Shown here piece after piece: positions 42,663-54,615 of a stretch of 64,000 nt of DNA. This DNA comes from Entamoeba invadens IP1 (lineage: Eukaryota > Evosea > Mastigamoebida > Endamoebidae), in NCBI RefSeq assembly GCF_000330505.1, contig NW_004443550.1, positions 77,379 to 141,378 on the forward strand. The letters are read 5' to 3'. Position 1 is the first letter of the stretch. The number at the start of each line of letters is the position of its first letter. The notes beneath the pieces were generated by a model. That model worked only from the letters and a program-made list of their open reading frames with translations, ran no database searches and was not told the origin of the DNA. Position numbers and translations under genes: made by a program.

Positions 42663-43240
42663 ATTGTTAATATAGTAATATTTTTAATTTATTTTAACTG
42701 TGTGATTCTTTATTTAAAATTCAGAAAATCGAAAACAATCATTTAGTCAATTCATTAAAAACAACGATTAAAAAAAATATTTTTGAAAGTAAATTATACA
42801 ATTAAAAACGTCCGTTAGCACCTTAAACGTTCCTAATTCAAAATTTAAGAAAATAATAATTGATTAATAAAATAATATATTTCAAATAAATTATTATTAC
42901 TTTTAAAATAAATATGATTTGTTTATAATATAAACAATTATAATTTAAATTAAATAAATTAGTTAGGTGAAGTTTTGCTTCATACGTTTACAATATTGTA
43001 TGATTCAAATTGTTTGATAAAATTTTTTGATAATTTATCAGTTTAGACGTTTTTAATTATTTGTATAATAACTAATTAAATTATTAATATAAAAAATTGA
43101 ACACATAATTAAAAATAACAATCATGTTTGAACATTTTTTTGTCTATATGTTTTAAATAATAATCTTTATTATTTTTATATCTTGGTTATTGATTATGAC
43201 TTCTGTCGAATTATGTGACAATTTGTTTTTATGAAAAAAA
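42663..43240. other. AT-rich spacer
   Basis: Between the pogo-like element and the GC-rich MITE. No gene seen. Confidence 0.4.
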
Positions 43241-43682
43241 GGGGCAGACCTTTCCCACCCTCACCCCGTTTACCAAAATAAAATATTTGCCGCGAGTGTT
43301 TTTTGAAAAAAATCCACTTTTCAGCCACTGTTTGTGCGTCCCCATGTCACCCACTTTCCTTGTCCGTACTGTGTGGACGCGGATGTGGTCCCCCCCACAA
43401 GCGGGGGGTCAGGGGGATCCGCGCCAAGGGAGGACTTTGAAAGTGGGTGAACGGTGCACAAACAGACTGTTTGAGTGCAGCTTTATGAGCCTTCTTTTCA
43501 ATGCTCCGTCTCACTCGGTTTCCACTAACTCGAGGTGAATTTTCGGCATTTCTTGAATTCGGGAACCAGACCTAATATTATCCAAAACGCCCATTTACTA
43601 TAATTATAATTATAAAATATTATATTAAATAGTAAAAATAATTCTATTTTTAGACGGGGTGAGGGTGGGAAAAGCCTGCCCC
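43241..43682. mobile_element. GC-rich palindromic MITE with apparent captured fragment
   Basis: Thirty-base TIRs start GGGGCAGACCTTTCCCACCC on the left and GGGGCAGGCTTTTCCCACCC on the right (complement), both continuing TCACCCCGT. Flanks are A-runs, so the target duplication cannot be fixed. The 442-base element is far more GC-rich than anything else in the window. Inside is a nested palindrome: an outer arm CTGTTTGTGC (43328) with its partner ending at 43465, GCGGAT/ATCCGC (43379-43384, 43417-43422), and at the centre a C-run (43390-43396) facing a G-run (43403-43408). The part from 43455 to 43569 matches 16439-16560, which lacks the TIRs. Confidence 0.7.
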
Positions 43683-45672
43683 AAAAAATAAGAAAAAAAT
43701 TAAAATAATCGCAGTTTTCTACATCTACATCTACATATATATGTTTGTCTAACGCATATATTTATTTATTTATTTATTTCAGTTGTACGTTATTCTTGCG
43801 CTTCTTTATAGTATTTTATTAATAAGCAATATACTATAAATATAATTATTTTTACTAATCTTAATAATAAATTGTGATGATTTTTCAATACGAACGATAG
43901 TTGATTTTTACTAACTATCGTTTTATTCAAGTTTAGTTCCTTAAGAAAAGATATAATTTTAAATAAATTATCTCTTTTTTTGATGAACTAAACATTGTTT
44001 TGAATAGTAATTGTATAAACAGACAGACAGACAAGTTTTTGAAATTAAAAAAAGAGGTTAAATAATAAAATAGTTAAAAACCAGAAAAACATATTTGTTA
44101 TTTAAATGAAATTTAAAATACTAATAAGAAATAAAAAGGTATTAGAAGTAATGGTATTATAATGAAAACTTTTATATACTTTAATGTGTTATACGTTTAA
44201 CATATATATCATATTTCGATAAGGTGTGATAAAAACATAAAAACATTAACAGTTGAAAATAATAGAGGTCTTGATAAATAATTAATAAAATATGTTAGAC
44301 AGTATATCAAATCGATAATAAACAAAAACAATTGTAGAACAAACACAAAAATTTTAGAAAGACAACACCAAAGATATAAAGAAGTTGTTGAATGTTATTT
44401 TTGCGTGCAGACTGAGATACCGAGTCTATAATACAAACGGATTGTGTTTGGTTTAACAAGCCAAACAATATATGATAAATGATTTTGTACAAAAAACACA
44501 CATTACGTAAATTAGAATGAATGTTTAAAATAAGTTGATGTGTATATGTAATGTAAGTTACTAACATTTTATAAAAAAAGATATTTAAAAATGGATTAAC
44601 AACACATGTCGGCAATAGATTGTAACATGTACATCAAGATAATAACAACTTTATATCAAATAATAGTCAATTTTTAATATTGACCAGTAATAAAGTTGTG
44701 TAAATAAACATTAGAACAACAAAAAAGTGTTAAATATTTAATTCATGTGTCATGTAAACAACTTTATAAATACATATAATTTTTATTCATTGTGATGAGT
44801 GTCTCTATCTTATTATGTACTATTGAAAACATATTTTATCACCTTGTATTTAAAGTGAAAACTGTTATTATAATTATAATTTAAAAATAAAAAAAGTTGA
44901 TTCTTTTTTTAATAAAATGAAAAAATTAAAAAGAGGAATGCGACGAAAAAGCATTTTTATTGATACAAATAACAAAGTTATGAATTAGTATTTGGACTAA
45001 AATGATGTTGTTGACCCGATAATTATTTCAGGTTTTAAGTGCTTGTTTTGATTGGTGTATATTAGTCCAAAATATATTAAATATAGTTTCCAAGCAAATA
45101 AGGTTGTTAGATTGACTATATAACTAATATTTTTAATTTTATTATGTATAAAATTACTTATTCAAAATTTTTATACAACAACCTTTTGCCAATAATTAAA
45201 TACTAAAGACCTGCGAAATACCTGCACGAACCACATAACATTATTTATCAAAAATTGAAAAAGAGACAAAATATTTTGTAAAAAGATAAAAATTCTTGGT
45301 TTGAAAATTCAAAAACGAAAAGCATTTTATTTGACAAATTAAAAAAATTTTAATGTCAAACCATCTTTTTGAAAAGTAAAAACAATGTTTTTTAAAGAAA
45401 AGTCCAAACAAATAATGCATCATAATTGTTTTTTGACAAAACATCATTTTAAAATGAAAGATTTATTTGTGTTTCATGAATAAATGATGGATATTGAGAG
45501 ATGTGTATTTTTAGAAGACACATTTTTTAAAATTTAGAAAAATACAGTTTCATAACTTTGGACTGTGTGATCGAGAAATCATGAAATTTATATTAAACTA
45601 TTTAATATGAACTTTAAAAGCAGATTCAACATTTAAATATTTGTATTTAAAGCTCAAATGCACAAATAAATC
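43683..45672. other. Gene-free AT-rich region with simple repeats
   Basis: It contains ACATCT and TTTA microsatellites (43728-43781), a small inverted pair GGTTGTT/AACAACC (about 45105 and 45177), and a degenerate hairpin AGATGTGT...ACACATTT (about 45499-45526). No gene recognised. Confidence 0.4.
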
Positions 45673-45701
45673 AAGATGTGTCATTTTAAAAGACACATCT
45701 T
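45673..45701. repeat. Perfect 10-bp stem-loop
   Basis: AAGATGTGTC and GACACATCTT are separated by nine bases. A weaker version of the same hairpin lies about 175 bases upstream. Confidence 0.6.
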
Positions 45702-45971
45702 TTTTATTTGTTTTTCTATTTTCCTTTTTTAAATTGAAAATTTAACGTTTTCGGCTAAAAAAACGGGATCATTAAATAAAATTGAATCAAACATCTCAAA
45801 TCTTAAAAAATAAACAAAACTTGATGGTAACAAAATAACATCATTATACGTTGTTACACAGACGATGGGAAACTGTTTTTTGGCGCAGACACAAAGTTTA
45901 TAACAATGAAAATGCAGAATAGTATGTTCGTTTCAAAGTGGTTGATTGAAAATTTCAGCGCCTTTGATTAA

Positions 45972-46330
45972 AGCGCTGAAGTTGACAATTGTTTTACAAA
46001 GTAATCGACTTTCACATACCAGCTACATATATGTTTGAAGAAATCAACATCGACCTTAAAAGTCGACAACAGCACCAAATTCAGAAGGTTATTGAAGAAG
46101 TCAAATTGGACAAAGGAAGCATTAAAGATGTTGTGCTGATTAGTAAAGTAATTCGTATTCCAAAGGTAGTGCAAATGTTACAAGACTTTTTCAATGGGAA
46201 GGAGATTGACGAGCATCAATCCAAATGAGGTTTCTGCATATGGTGGTGCTGTACGGGTTGCTGTTCTGATTGGAAATGGTGAAAGACGACAGAAGTTGTA
46301 TTGCTACTTGATGTAATAAGATTTCTTATT
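45972..46330 (+). pseudogene. HSP70 pseudogene fragment
   Basis: A stretch of about 115 codons, spread over frames that change at the start, near 46212 and near 46285, matches the end of the HSP70 ATPase domain. Recognisable blocks are SAEVDNCF/KVIDF (compare EIDSLFEGIDF), MFEEINIDL (FEELN.DL), VKLDKGSIKDVVLISKVIRI, QMLQDFFNGKEI, SINPNEVSAYGGAVRVAVL and VVLLLDV. The GGST motif that binds phosphate in HSP70 has become ISKV, so it is degenerate as well as broken. Neither the N-terminal ATPase part nor the substrate-binding domain is found nearby. Its position among transposon remnants suggests a dislocated duplicate, but the mechanism is not visible. Confidence 0.88.
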
Positions 46331-46531
46331 TAATCGATTTGTGTATATAAAATGTTTCCATTTAATCGATAGAGCCCATTTTGGATTATATATTTTTATC
46401 TTTAAAAATTGGGAAAACATCCTAATTTATTTATATTTCGTTATCGTTTTATTTATATTAATTATGACCACCAAATTTCAAAGACAATTAACTGTCAAAC
46501 AGACAAAAAACAACTAAAATATTAAATTAAT

Positions 46532-47597
46532 TTAAACAATTTTTGTATTTGTTAAATAGTTTAAAATGCTCAAGTGGCCGATTGGACCTCCATTTTCCAT
46601 TTTACACATTTTAAATCTGCTTATCAATGAGTCCATCAACTTATTTGTCATTGAAATTGCCAACTGTTTACATTCTCTTTTGAGTGCTCTAAACAAAAAA
46701 CTATTTGTTCTAAATAACTTTTTTTTGCGAATTCTTGTTTCAAGAATTGCCCATAGATGTTATATTGGTGACAAATCGGGGCTAGAAGATGGCCATTCTA
46801 CTGGGTTTGTTTTCATTTCTTTTAACCATCTCATTGTTTCCAGTGCTTTATGTGGTGGTGCACCATCCTGTTGAAAAAACAATTTGCTTCTGTGTTTTTT
46901 CATGTCTTCAATGACTCCATTATTTTTTAACATGGAAAGGTAATCTATGGCTTTCATTCTGTCTTTGCAAAGTATTAATTTTGATTTATAATCTCGACCA
47001 ATCGCACCCCAAACCATTAAACTTGAATTATATTTGGGTATTTGTTGTGTTGTTTTTTTAAACGTGTTTGTGTTGATTCTTTTTTCCATTTTGTTGTTGT
47101 TTTGTTCAAAAGACTCTTAATTTTTGTTGGTCGCATCCAACATTATTTTTATCTGGAAACAAACAAAATCTTGACTCATCTGACACGATAACAAATTCCC
47201 ATTTTATGTTCCTTTTTTGAGCCACTTTTTTGCAAAAAAAATTGTACCTGTTTTTAATCTGTTTTTCTGTTAATGTTTGTGTCGACTTTTGTTAACTATA
47301 ATTGAATTTTTGTTCTTTCCGTATGTTATAAATTGTCGACTTTGAAACGTTTGCGGCTTGTGCCAATTCACGATAAGTTAAAATCGGGTTTGAAGTGGTT
47401 TGTTTTTCAACCATTTGATATACCAACTCTGTTCTCTTATTTGGTCTGCCTCTTTTATTTAAAGGAATTACAATTTCTCCTGACAACACCTTCTTAATCC
47501 TTGATATTCGGTTCGGTGAAACGTTGTAAAATCTTTGGATTGAAGAATATGAATCACCATTTTGAAGTGATTTTATTATTTTATCAATCGCTTCCAT
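46532..47597 (-). pseudogene. Tc1/mariner (DD34E) transposase with nonsense mutations
   Basis: From the ATG at 47597: two helix-turn-helix motifs (SYSSIQRFYNVSPNRISRIK and LTYRELAQAANVSKSTIYNI) separated by the GRP hook (KRGRPNK). A TAA at 47292 is followed in the same frame by KWEFVIVSDESRFCLF (first Asp), a TGA where the family has Trp, then a frame change to MVWGAIG, LFFQQDGAPPH (second Asp) and WPSSSPDLSPI. The codon 35 positions after the second Asp, where the catalytic Glu should be, is TAA. The frame continues with HLWAILETRIRKKK to a natural stop at 46532. So the gene has three nonsense codons and one shift but is otherwise complete. Similar short blocks (AAAGACAATTAA and AGAGACAATTAA, each with AACAGACA) at about 46480-46505 and 47645-47668, in opposite orientation, may be parts of its TIRs. 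Confidence 0.9.
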
Positions 47598-48581
47598 TGA
47601 TATTTAAAGTTGTGTTTCTTTTTTTATTTGAAAATTTCATAAAAATGTCTGTTTAATTGTCTCTTTCGTTTATATCTTTTATTATTCTTTTATAATTACT
47701 ATTTTAAATTTGTTTTTAATAATAACAGAAACAAAGATTTAGAAGTGAATTTGGTTAATTTTAGTAAAATAAAACAAATTACAAAACTTGGTTTATTTTT
47801 GGTTATGATTCTTTTATCTTTTTTTTATTTTTATTGTTGTTTTGTACTATGATTAAATGAATAAACAAATGTTGTTTCTGATATATTTTTGGGCAAAAAT
47901 TTACTATAAAATTTAAATTTAAATTTAAATTTTTCTTTGTAAAAAAGAGACAATAAAACAAGAAAAAACAGGGAAAAAAATACAAATTCGATTTTTTGTG
48001 AATAAAAACAAAACCAGTAAAAAGACCAAAATAAAAAAATCCCAAATAAAAGGATAGTTGGTTTGTATGAACATTCCCGAAATATTACTTAAATTTTATT
48101 TTTTTACGCTATCGTTTTTTAAACAGAGTTGACTTTTACAAAAAATAATGGCAAATATTTACATAAGTTTCATAACGATTATTGACTTTTTAATAAAACA
48201 ATTTTATTTAAATTCAACACTATGAATTAACTGTACAATTGACCAAATAATTGTCAGAAGTGTGTATTTCTCATTGATTACCTTGGAAATTACAAGTTAT
48301 AAAAAAGTGAAAAAAGGTTAGAAACTTAAATCTATTTATATAATAGTTTTTAATTTTTAAAATTTTAATTTATTTATTTAACTTTTTACAGTTATTTGGT
48401 CTCTGATTATATTAATTGTTAATTGTATATGTTATTACATTATTTTTAAACTCAAATTAATAATTATTATTAAAAAATGATTCTTATTAAGTAAAAATAT
48501 AATTCACAAATTAATATAAGTTATAATTATGATACTATAATAAAACTTGTTTTCATTATAAAAAATGTCAATAAAAATAAA
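47598..48581. other. AT-rich spacer
   Basis: It contains the probable right end of the Tc1 element (about 47645-47668), then nothing recognisable. Confidence 0.4.
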
Positions 48582-48583
48582 TA

Positions 48584-48763
48584 CAGTAAAACCTCCTAAG
48601 AGCGGGAGGGGGTGGGAATTCTGTATTTTCAAGAGCAGGCATTTTTAGCCAATCAAATTTTAAATACAGCTCTATAGAGAACTCTATTATTATTTTAATA
48701 TTAAAATGTACGCTCTTGAGAGAACCCGCTCTTCAATTGTACCGTTTTTTGGAGGTTTTACCG
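48584..48763. mobile_element. 180-bp MITE with TA duplication
   Basis: CAGTAAAACCTCC at 48584 is mirrored by GGAGGTTTTACCG ending at 48763, with further inverted AAGAGCGGG-type blocks inside. TA lies on both sides (48582-48583, 48764-48765). It is too short to encode anything. A non-autonomous member of the TA-target group. Confidence 0.75.
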
Positions 48764-48888
48764 TACAGATTGAAGAAAAAAGGTGACAAATAAAAAGTCG
48801 GTGACAAGAATAAATGTTTTATAAAAAAACAAAAAAACAAAACAACAAAAAAATTTTTAAAAAAATAGTAAAAACATTTTCTTATAAC

Positions 48889-50950
48889 ATGGAAATTGAA
48901 CCAACACAACCTGTCAATCCATTCGCCCTAAGCGATGTTCATGTTGTAATGCCTTTGAAGCTCGCGGAAATTATTTCTTGTCGCTTTCTGGAACAATTCC
49001 CAGAAGATTTGGGCTCTGGTAAAAGCAAAAAATTGATTAGAGGACTTATGAACTATGAAGAAATGACACATAATGTTGAAAGCGTGAAAGAACAATTGAA
49101 GAAGTCAAACAATCAAAAAAAATTCTTTAAACGACCTTTTGAATGCACAACAAATACTTCAATTCTTTATACTTGATGAATTGTTTTTTTGCTTGTAAAC
49201 CCGAAGGAGTAAATAGCAACAGTCTTTTCAATTCTAAGAGGAGAGTATTTTGTCACCAATAGATCAGTTGGAATTTTGTTCAATTCGCATACAAGTCTCA
49301 TTCAAAAGGAAATTACTGAATACAAAAAAGAACAAACAATTGGAAGAAGGACAACAATGGGGAGACCAACATTCTTTGACAAAAGAACCAAATTTGTCAA
49401 ATATTGCAATAATCAAAAAATAGCTTTGACATATGCAGCATTCTCTAAACTGGTTGAAAGAACAATTGGAATGACTTTTAAACAGATAACATGAGAAAGT
49501 GGGTTTTTAAAACGTTTGACCTCAAAACAATCGAAGGGAACCCGGAAGACATTGGACGATTATAAATAAACCCTGAGGACATCATAACGAATTACATGAA
49601 AATAACAGAATTTAATGGTATTAATTTTGGTCTTGTCTTTAACATTGTTGAAATTGGGTTTCAAGAACTTTGCAACAAAAAACCGTCAGAGTGCTTGTTC
49701 CCCAAAATGTTGACGTTGAAAGGATTAAGATTGGTGTTGGAAGAAGTGGTAAGAGATTCACTATTATCCGTATGATATGTTTGGATGGCACTACAACTTG
49801 TCCTGGTGTTGTCGTGACCAATAAAACATTTGACATTTAGTTGTTGTCAACGTTTTCTGATGCAACCTTTTCACCAACAACACAAGATTTGCAACCAAGG
49901 AAATCTTCTGCAACTGGATGATGAATGTAGTGGTTGAATACATCAAAGCCAAAAGGATTTTACTGCGAATTCCACCAGACGCGTTTGCATTGATTTCCAT
50001 CGAAGGTATTTTTTGACACAATTACAATGAGTTGAGTGCACAATTGGCACAATCACACATCAAAATTCACAAGTATATACCACACTGTCCTCATCTGGTG
50101 CAACCTTTGGATCTGTGCCTTTTCGGTTCAGTAAAAAAACAATGTTCAAACATAACTCCCATTTCAAAATCTCTGTTTCATCTTAATAATTGATGAGATC
50201 ATTGCCTCCAACAACATTTTACACCGTCCCATTCGTTTCAAATACCTCATTAGAACACAGAGGTGAACAACAAGGAACTGATCTTAATGTTGCAATTTGA
50301 GAAAAAAAAATAGTTATTTAGCAGATGCTAATAACATGGCAACAGAAGCACTTCGAAAGAGAGGACAGAGGATGAAAAGTGGGAAAAGGCTTACTAACAA
50401 AATTACCACAATACTGTCAAGCATCATTTAATCAGCAACACACGAGACCATTATTGCGTCGTTTCAGAGGGCAACAATGGTTTCTCGTTGTGTTGAAGGT
50501 GCTTTCCGATTTTTATTAATATAAAAAGTGCTTCTAGACTTGTTAAATAATTTCAGAATTATTTCCAGACAATAGTATTTCCCAACCAAACAACAATGAC
50601 CAAACTCACAGCTCCCAACATGACGTTAATGTTATCAACATTGAAGACCTTGACCCAAAGCAAAATAATTGATGACAAACAAAACTAATGTTTGCCACAT
50701 CAAGGCAATGGCAGAATCCATTGTCCTTGATCCATCCAACAAAACTTTAAACGAATTTATTCTTTCAAGAATAGTAAAATTATACGAAGAACAAACTCGT
50801 TCTAATGGACTTATGAGACTGTTTCCACATCATTATTACCAACCAAACTTGATAGAACCTTTGAGCTCGATGACAGTGACTGGGAGGGTCTTAATTGAGT
50901 CTCTATTTTCTTTGAATCTTGGTTTTCTTTTTTTAAGTTCTTTTTATTAA
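48889..50950 (+). pseudogene. Pogo-like transposase fossil
   Basis: Pieces in several frames follow the order of the transposase at 40841-42549: an N-terminal block from MEIEPTQPVNPF (48889); a first-Asp-like region near 49650 (in one frame, FNIVEIGFQELCNKKPSE); GVGRSGKRFTIIRMICLDGT (about 49730-49790); IPPDAFALISI near 49975 (second Asp region); PHCPHLVQPLDLCLFGSVKK (about 50078-50140, third Asp); and LRKRGQRMKSGKRLTNK near 50350. A further open stretch (50669-50950) may be its C-terminus. Many stops and shifts show it is old. It belongs to the same broad family as the young pogo element but is clearly diverged. Confidence 0.75.
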
Positions 50951-51829
50951 TTCTATGAAGACTGAAAATTTTTTTATTTTTTTCTTTTTTTTCAGAAATA
51001 AAATTTCAAAAAATAATTTCACTTTTCCAAAAAAATGAAAATAATGGCAACTTTTCTTGAACAATTTAGAATGATTTTTGACTTATTTGATAAAATGGTT
51101 CAACTTAAATTCAAACTTTTGAATTATTTATAAAACATTTCATCATACATAAACTCAAATTAATTGGGTTTTGTTAAAGATTTGTCCTTCAATCAATAAA
51201 ATATACAATTTAACAAATTAATATTAGTAATAAAAATAATAAGAAAATAAACTGTTTTCATAAACAAATAAAAATGTTAATAAAACTGATTAAATAATAT
51301 TATCAGATATTCAAGTTTTTAAAAAAACAAAATAAAAAACACTTAAAAAGTGTGCAAGAATGTAGGTTTGATATAACCAATAAGATTGGTTCAAACCAAA
51401 ATAAAATAACAACAGAACAAAAATATTATTGTTGAAATAAAAAATGGATTCCACTCAAACTAAAAATACTTAGAGAACCAAATAACATCAAAATATTACG
51501 ATAAAAACCCACTGCTTACTATTAATCTAATGTATTATTAAACTAACACAACAATAACATTAAATAATAATCTTTTATGGTAAAACAACGTTATAAAACA
51601 ACAATTTAAGTCGAGAAAATAGCTATTTTGGATACATTATACAATGCGTGACAAAAGAATAATAAATTGTATAGTAATTTTAATTATAAATAAGCTATAA
51701 AAATCAACTTTTGAAAAATAAAAATGATAGTTGAATTATTATATATTTTATGATTGATTATAACAATAATTATAACAATATGAAAACTAAATCAAATAAA
51801 CACCAATATGAATACAATTAAATTGAGCC

Positions 51830-52160
51830 AAGCATGAACAGCCTTGATTATGCTTATTCGATTTTCATTTGCAACTTTCTCCTTCTCTTGTCTGTTGTTA
51901 ATGCCTGAGTACATTGATGTTCCATTTGAAAAGACGATGTTTAACACAAGTCACTTCTAACATCGACATTACACTTCATGATTCAGTTGTAAATTGTCTC
52001 GTGGATACCTGATGCTTCCATACCAAGGAATGATGGCTGAAAGAGTGCTTTCTGGCATCTGAATCTTTCGTGCCAATGGTGATAACTTGACTGTTTGAAA
52101 AATTGTATTATTTTTCAAGTTCTGATGATGAGGCAGATTTTTGCATTTCTTCGTCAAATC
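51830..52160 (-). pseudogene. Possible Tc1-type helix-turn-helix fragment
   Basis: On the minus strand, [20 protein letters not shown] followed by [12 protein letters not shown] has the look of the first DNA-binding helix-turn-helix of a Tc1-type transposase, and KVANENRISIIKAVHAW follows in another frame. Nothing of the catalytic core is present. Weak, based on pattern alone. Confidence 0.35.
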
Positions 52161-54104
52161 ATATGCAAGGCGGCAAAGTTATTTATAGTAATAAGTAATT
52201 GTTTATTTTTTGAATTTTTATTTTAAATATAACAAGAAATTTGTGTGTTATTTCACACAATTATTTAATGTTGATTTACGATATTCATTCGAATTTCAAA
52301 TGTTTTTTCGGGATATTAAGATTAAAAAATGATAATTTTTGATTATAAATTGGTTTTGCACATTGTTGTTTAAAACAATGCAACTATAAACTATAAATTT
52401 ATTTATCACAAATCTTGAAATATCAACTCAATTATCGTGTTAATTCAAATTTATGTCAAGTTTTTATTTTGTTTTATCACAAACTATTTTGTTTGGAGCA
52501 AGTGAAGTTGTTTTATGTAAGATTTAATTAGTACTTTTAATTAATTTAAACCATTTTATTGTTTAGCAATCTCCAAATAAAAACCAAAAATGTTCTTTGT
52601 ATTTAATTTGTTACAATAGTATTCAATAATTAAAAATAACTATAAATGTTTTGCATTATAAAAACATTTGAACAAAACGGGGTAACCTTACTGTATTTAT
52701 TTTTAAAAATTCGAACAAAAGCGTTTATTTAAAACACAAAACACAATTCGTTACAAAATCAATCGAATAAACAATACATTATAAATTATCTAATATTTTA
52801 ACTATAACTGTTAATAATATTATAAGTCACAATTGTTTGCCTATTTCTGATTGATCCATTGTCGTGGAATAACAGATAGTCGTTAATTTAAAATATTCTT
52901 TAAAATTATCCTTTTAAAAACAATAATTTTTATCATATTTTTGTTATTTGGTGTGTTTAAATAACATTATTTTAACATTATTGTCATTTAAAAAATAATT
53001 ATTATTTTATTATTATTATATTATTATTCTAGACTCTATATTATTAATGGTAAAATAATATTATAAATATAGTATGTAATCAATTCTAACATCCAAATAA
53101 TTTCAATTGTTATCTATATAACAACTACATCAAGTATATCACATATAATCATTTTATTGTTCATTCACTAAACCAGTGTGTTGTGGTCAATATAAATTAA
53201 ATGCTTATTTGTATTGTTTAAATTCAAACTGTGTATTTCAGTCAAAACGCGCTTTATTACAAACATTATGTATCTTCCACAATGACAACATTATAAAAAG
53301 GGGTGATTATACCATTTTTGTTATAATTATACATAAAATACAATATAGTTTTAATTACACAACATTGTTATATCAATGTGATCACTTATCACTTCGATGA
53401 AATCACATTGTAGTATATTTTTTGACGTGTTATTGTGTCAAAATTATGTCTGTTGATTGTTACTATTATATATAACAATCATAATTATAAAACTATTATA
53501 AATAACATGATAAATTATTAATAATATATTAATTTATTTTATTATAAATTATAGTTTAAAGTGTTAACTTTGGTAAATATCATGATGTCTTTACACTTGT
53601 GTTTTTCTTTGTTTTTTATTATCTCTATACATTTACTATAAGTTTTTTGTTTGTTGCCCAAAAATGCATAATTTGGAAATGAATAAACAATGGCTGCAAA
53701 ATAAACAATTGTTTACCAAATACAAATCTTTATATTCTAAATAGATTGCATAAAACACGTTTTGCCTTTTGTTTTTGTTTGAAAATGATAAAAAATTCAA
53801 ATTACAAACAATAAATTCATATCTTGCTTCCTCGACAGTGGCACGACGTGAATTTCAACGAGTGATCACAAAACCTCGTGTTGATCAAAATTTATTTTAA
53901 TGCGACTACGTTTATTGTTAAAGTTTATTTTATAAATTTTTCTCGATTTTGCGATTTTTGATACTTTTGAAAATGTATTATAGTTATTTTTGTATATTTT
54001 ACACTTATTTTCTTTAAGATTCATTTTTCAAAGTCGGAACAAACAAAAGAGTCTTTTCGTCTTATCTTATTTCTTTTACAAAAAATAGCAAAACCCATTT
54101 TTTT
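52161..54104. other. Gene-free region
   Basis: AT-rich. A segment at 53825-53935 is less AT-rich but encodes nothing I recognise. ACGGGGTAACCTTACTGTA near 52677 looks like a lone TA-element end without a partner. Confidence 0.4.
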
Positions 54105-54615
54105 AAATTTTTGTATTTTTCAAAGTTTACAAAAAAATCTATTTATTTTCCCTTGTTATTGTTTTTGAGATCAATTGAAATTTGAAGACAATTCAAAGTC
54201 TGTTATTTATTTTCTTTCCTTTGTTATTTTATGATGCAATTGATTTTGAATATTTCAAACCAGTATGTTTTATGATGCAATTTGGTCTTTGTTATATTTT
54301 ATAATTAATTTTATTATTGTTATAAGTTGTGGACATCTCAATAAATTTTTGATCTGACTTTTCCATTGAACCGTGACTTGTTTCTGAAAAGATCAAGCAA
54401 AAAAGTGAACCTTTGTTCATCCCAACTTCAACAAAAAATTCACTTTTTTACTATAATTTATAACAATTTACCATAAAAATTTACTAAAGCTGTCGTTTCA
54501 GGGTGTCTGGCTTTTTTTGAAAAAATCAAAGAAAAAAGGTCACATTTACATTACAATTGACTAAGATTTTTATTTTTTTACAAATTTTGATTTTTCCCGT
54601 CCTCGAAGGGTTAAT
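54105..54615 (-). repeat. TTAA/CCC-ended dispersed repeat, copy 2
   Basis: The inverted counterpart of 23104-23615, ending CCCGTCCTCGAAGGGTTAA. The pair is similar over about 500 bases with scattered substitutions and small indels. Confidence 0.75.

Noticed and set aside
43215..43538. 107-codon open frame across the GC-rich MITE
   Set aside because: It runs through the TIR and palindrome; the more plausible coding-like segment is on the other strand.
43728..43781. Short tandem repeats as a CRISPR-like or array structure
   Set aside because: Simple ACATCT and TTTA microsatellites without spacers, in a eukaryotic genome.
52677..52696. GGGGTAACCTTACTG next to TA as a transposon end
   Set aside because: No matching opposite end found in the window.
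53825..53935. Less AT-rich stretch as a possible RNA gene
   Set aside because: It does not fold as a tRNA, and no 5S or snRNA motif is visible.
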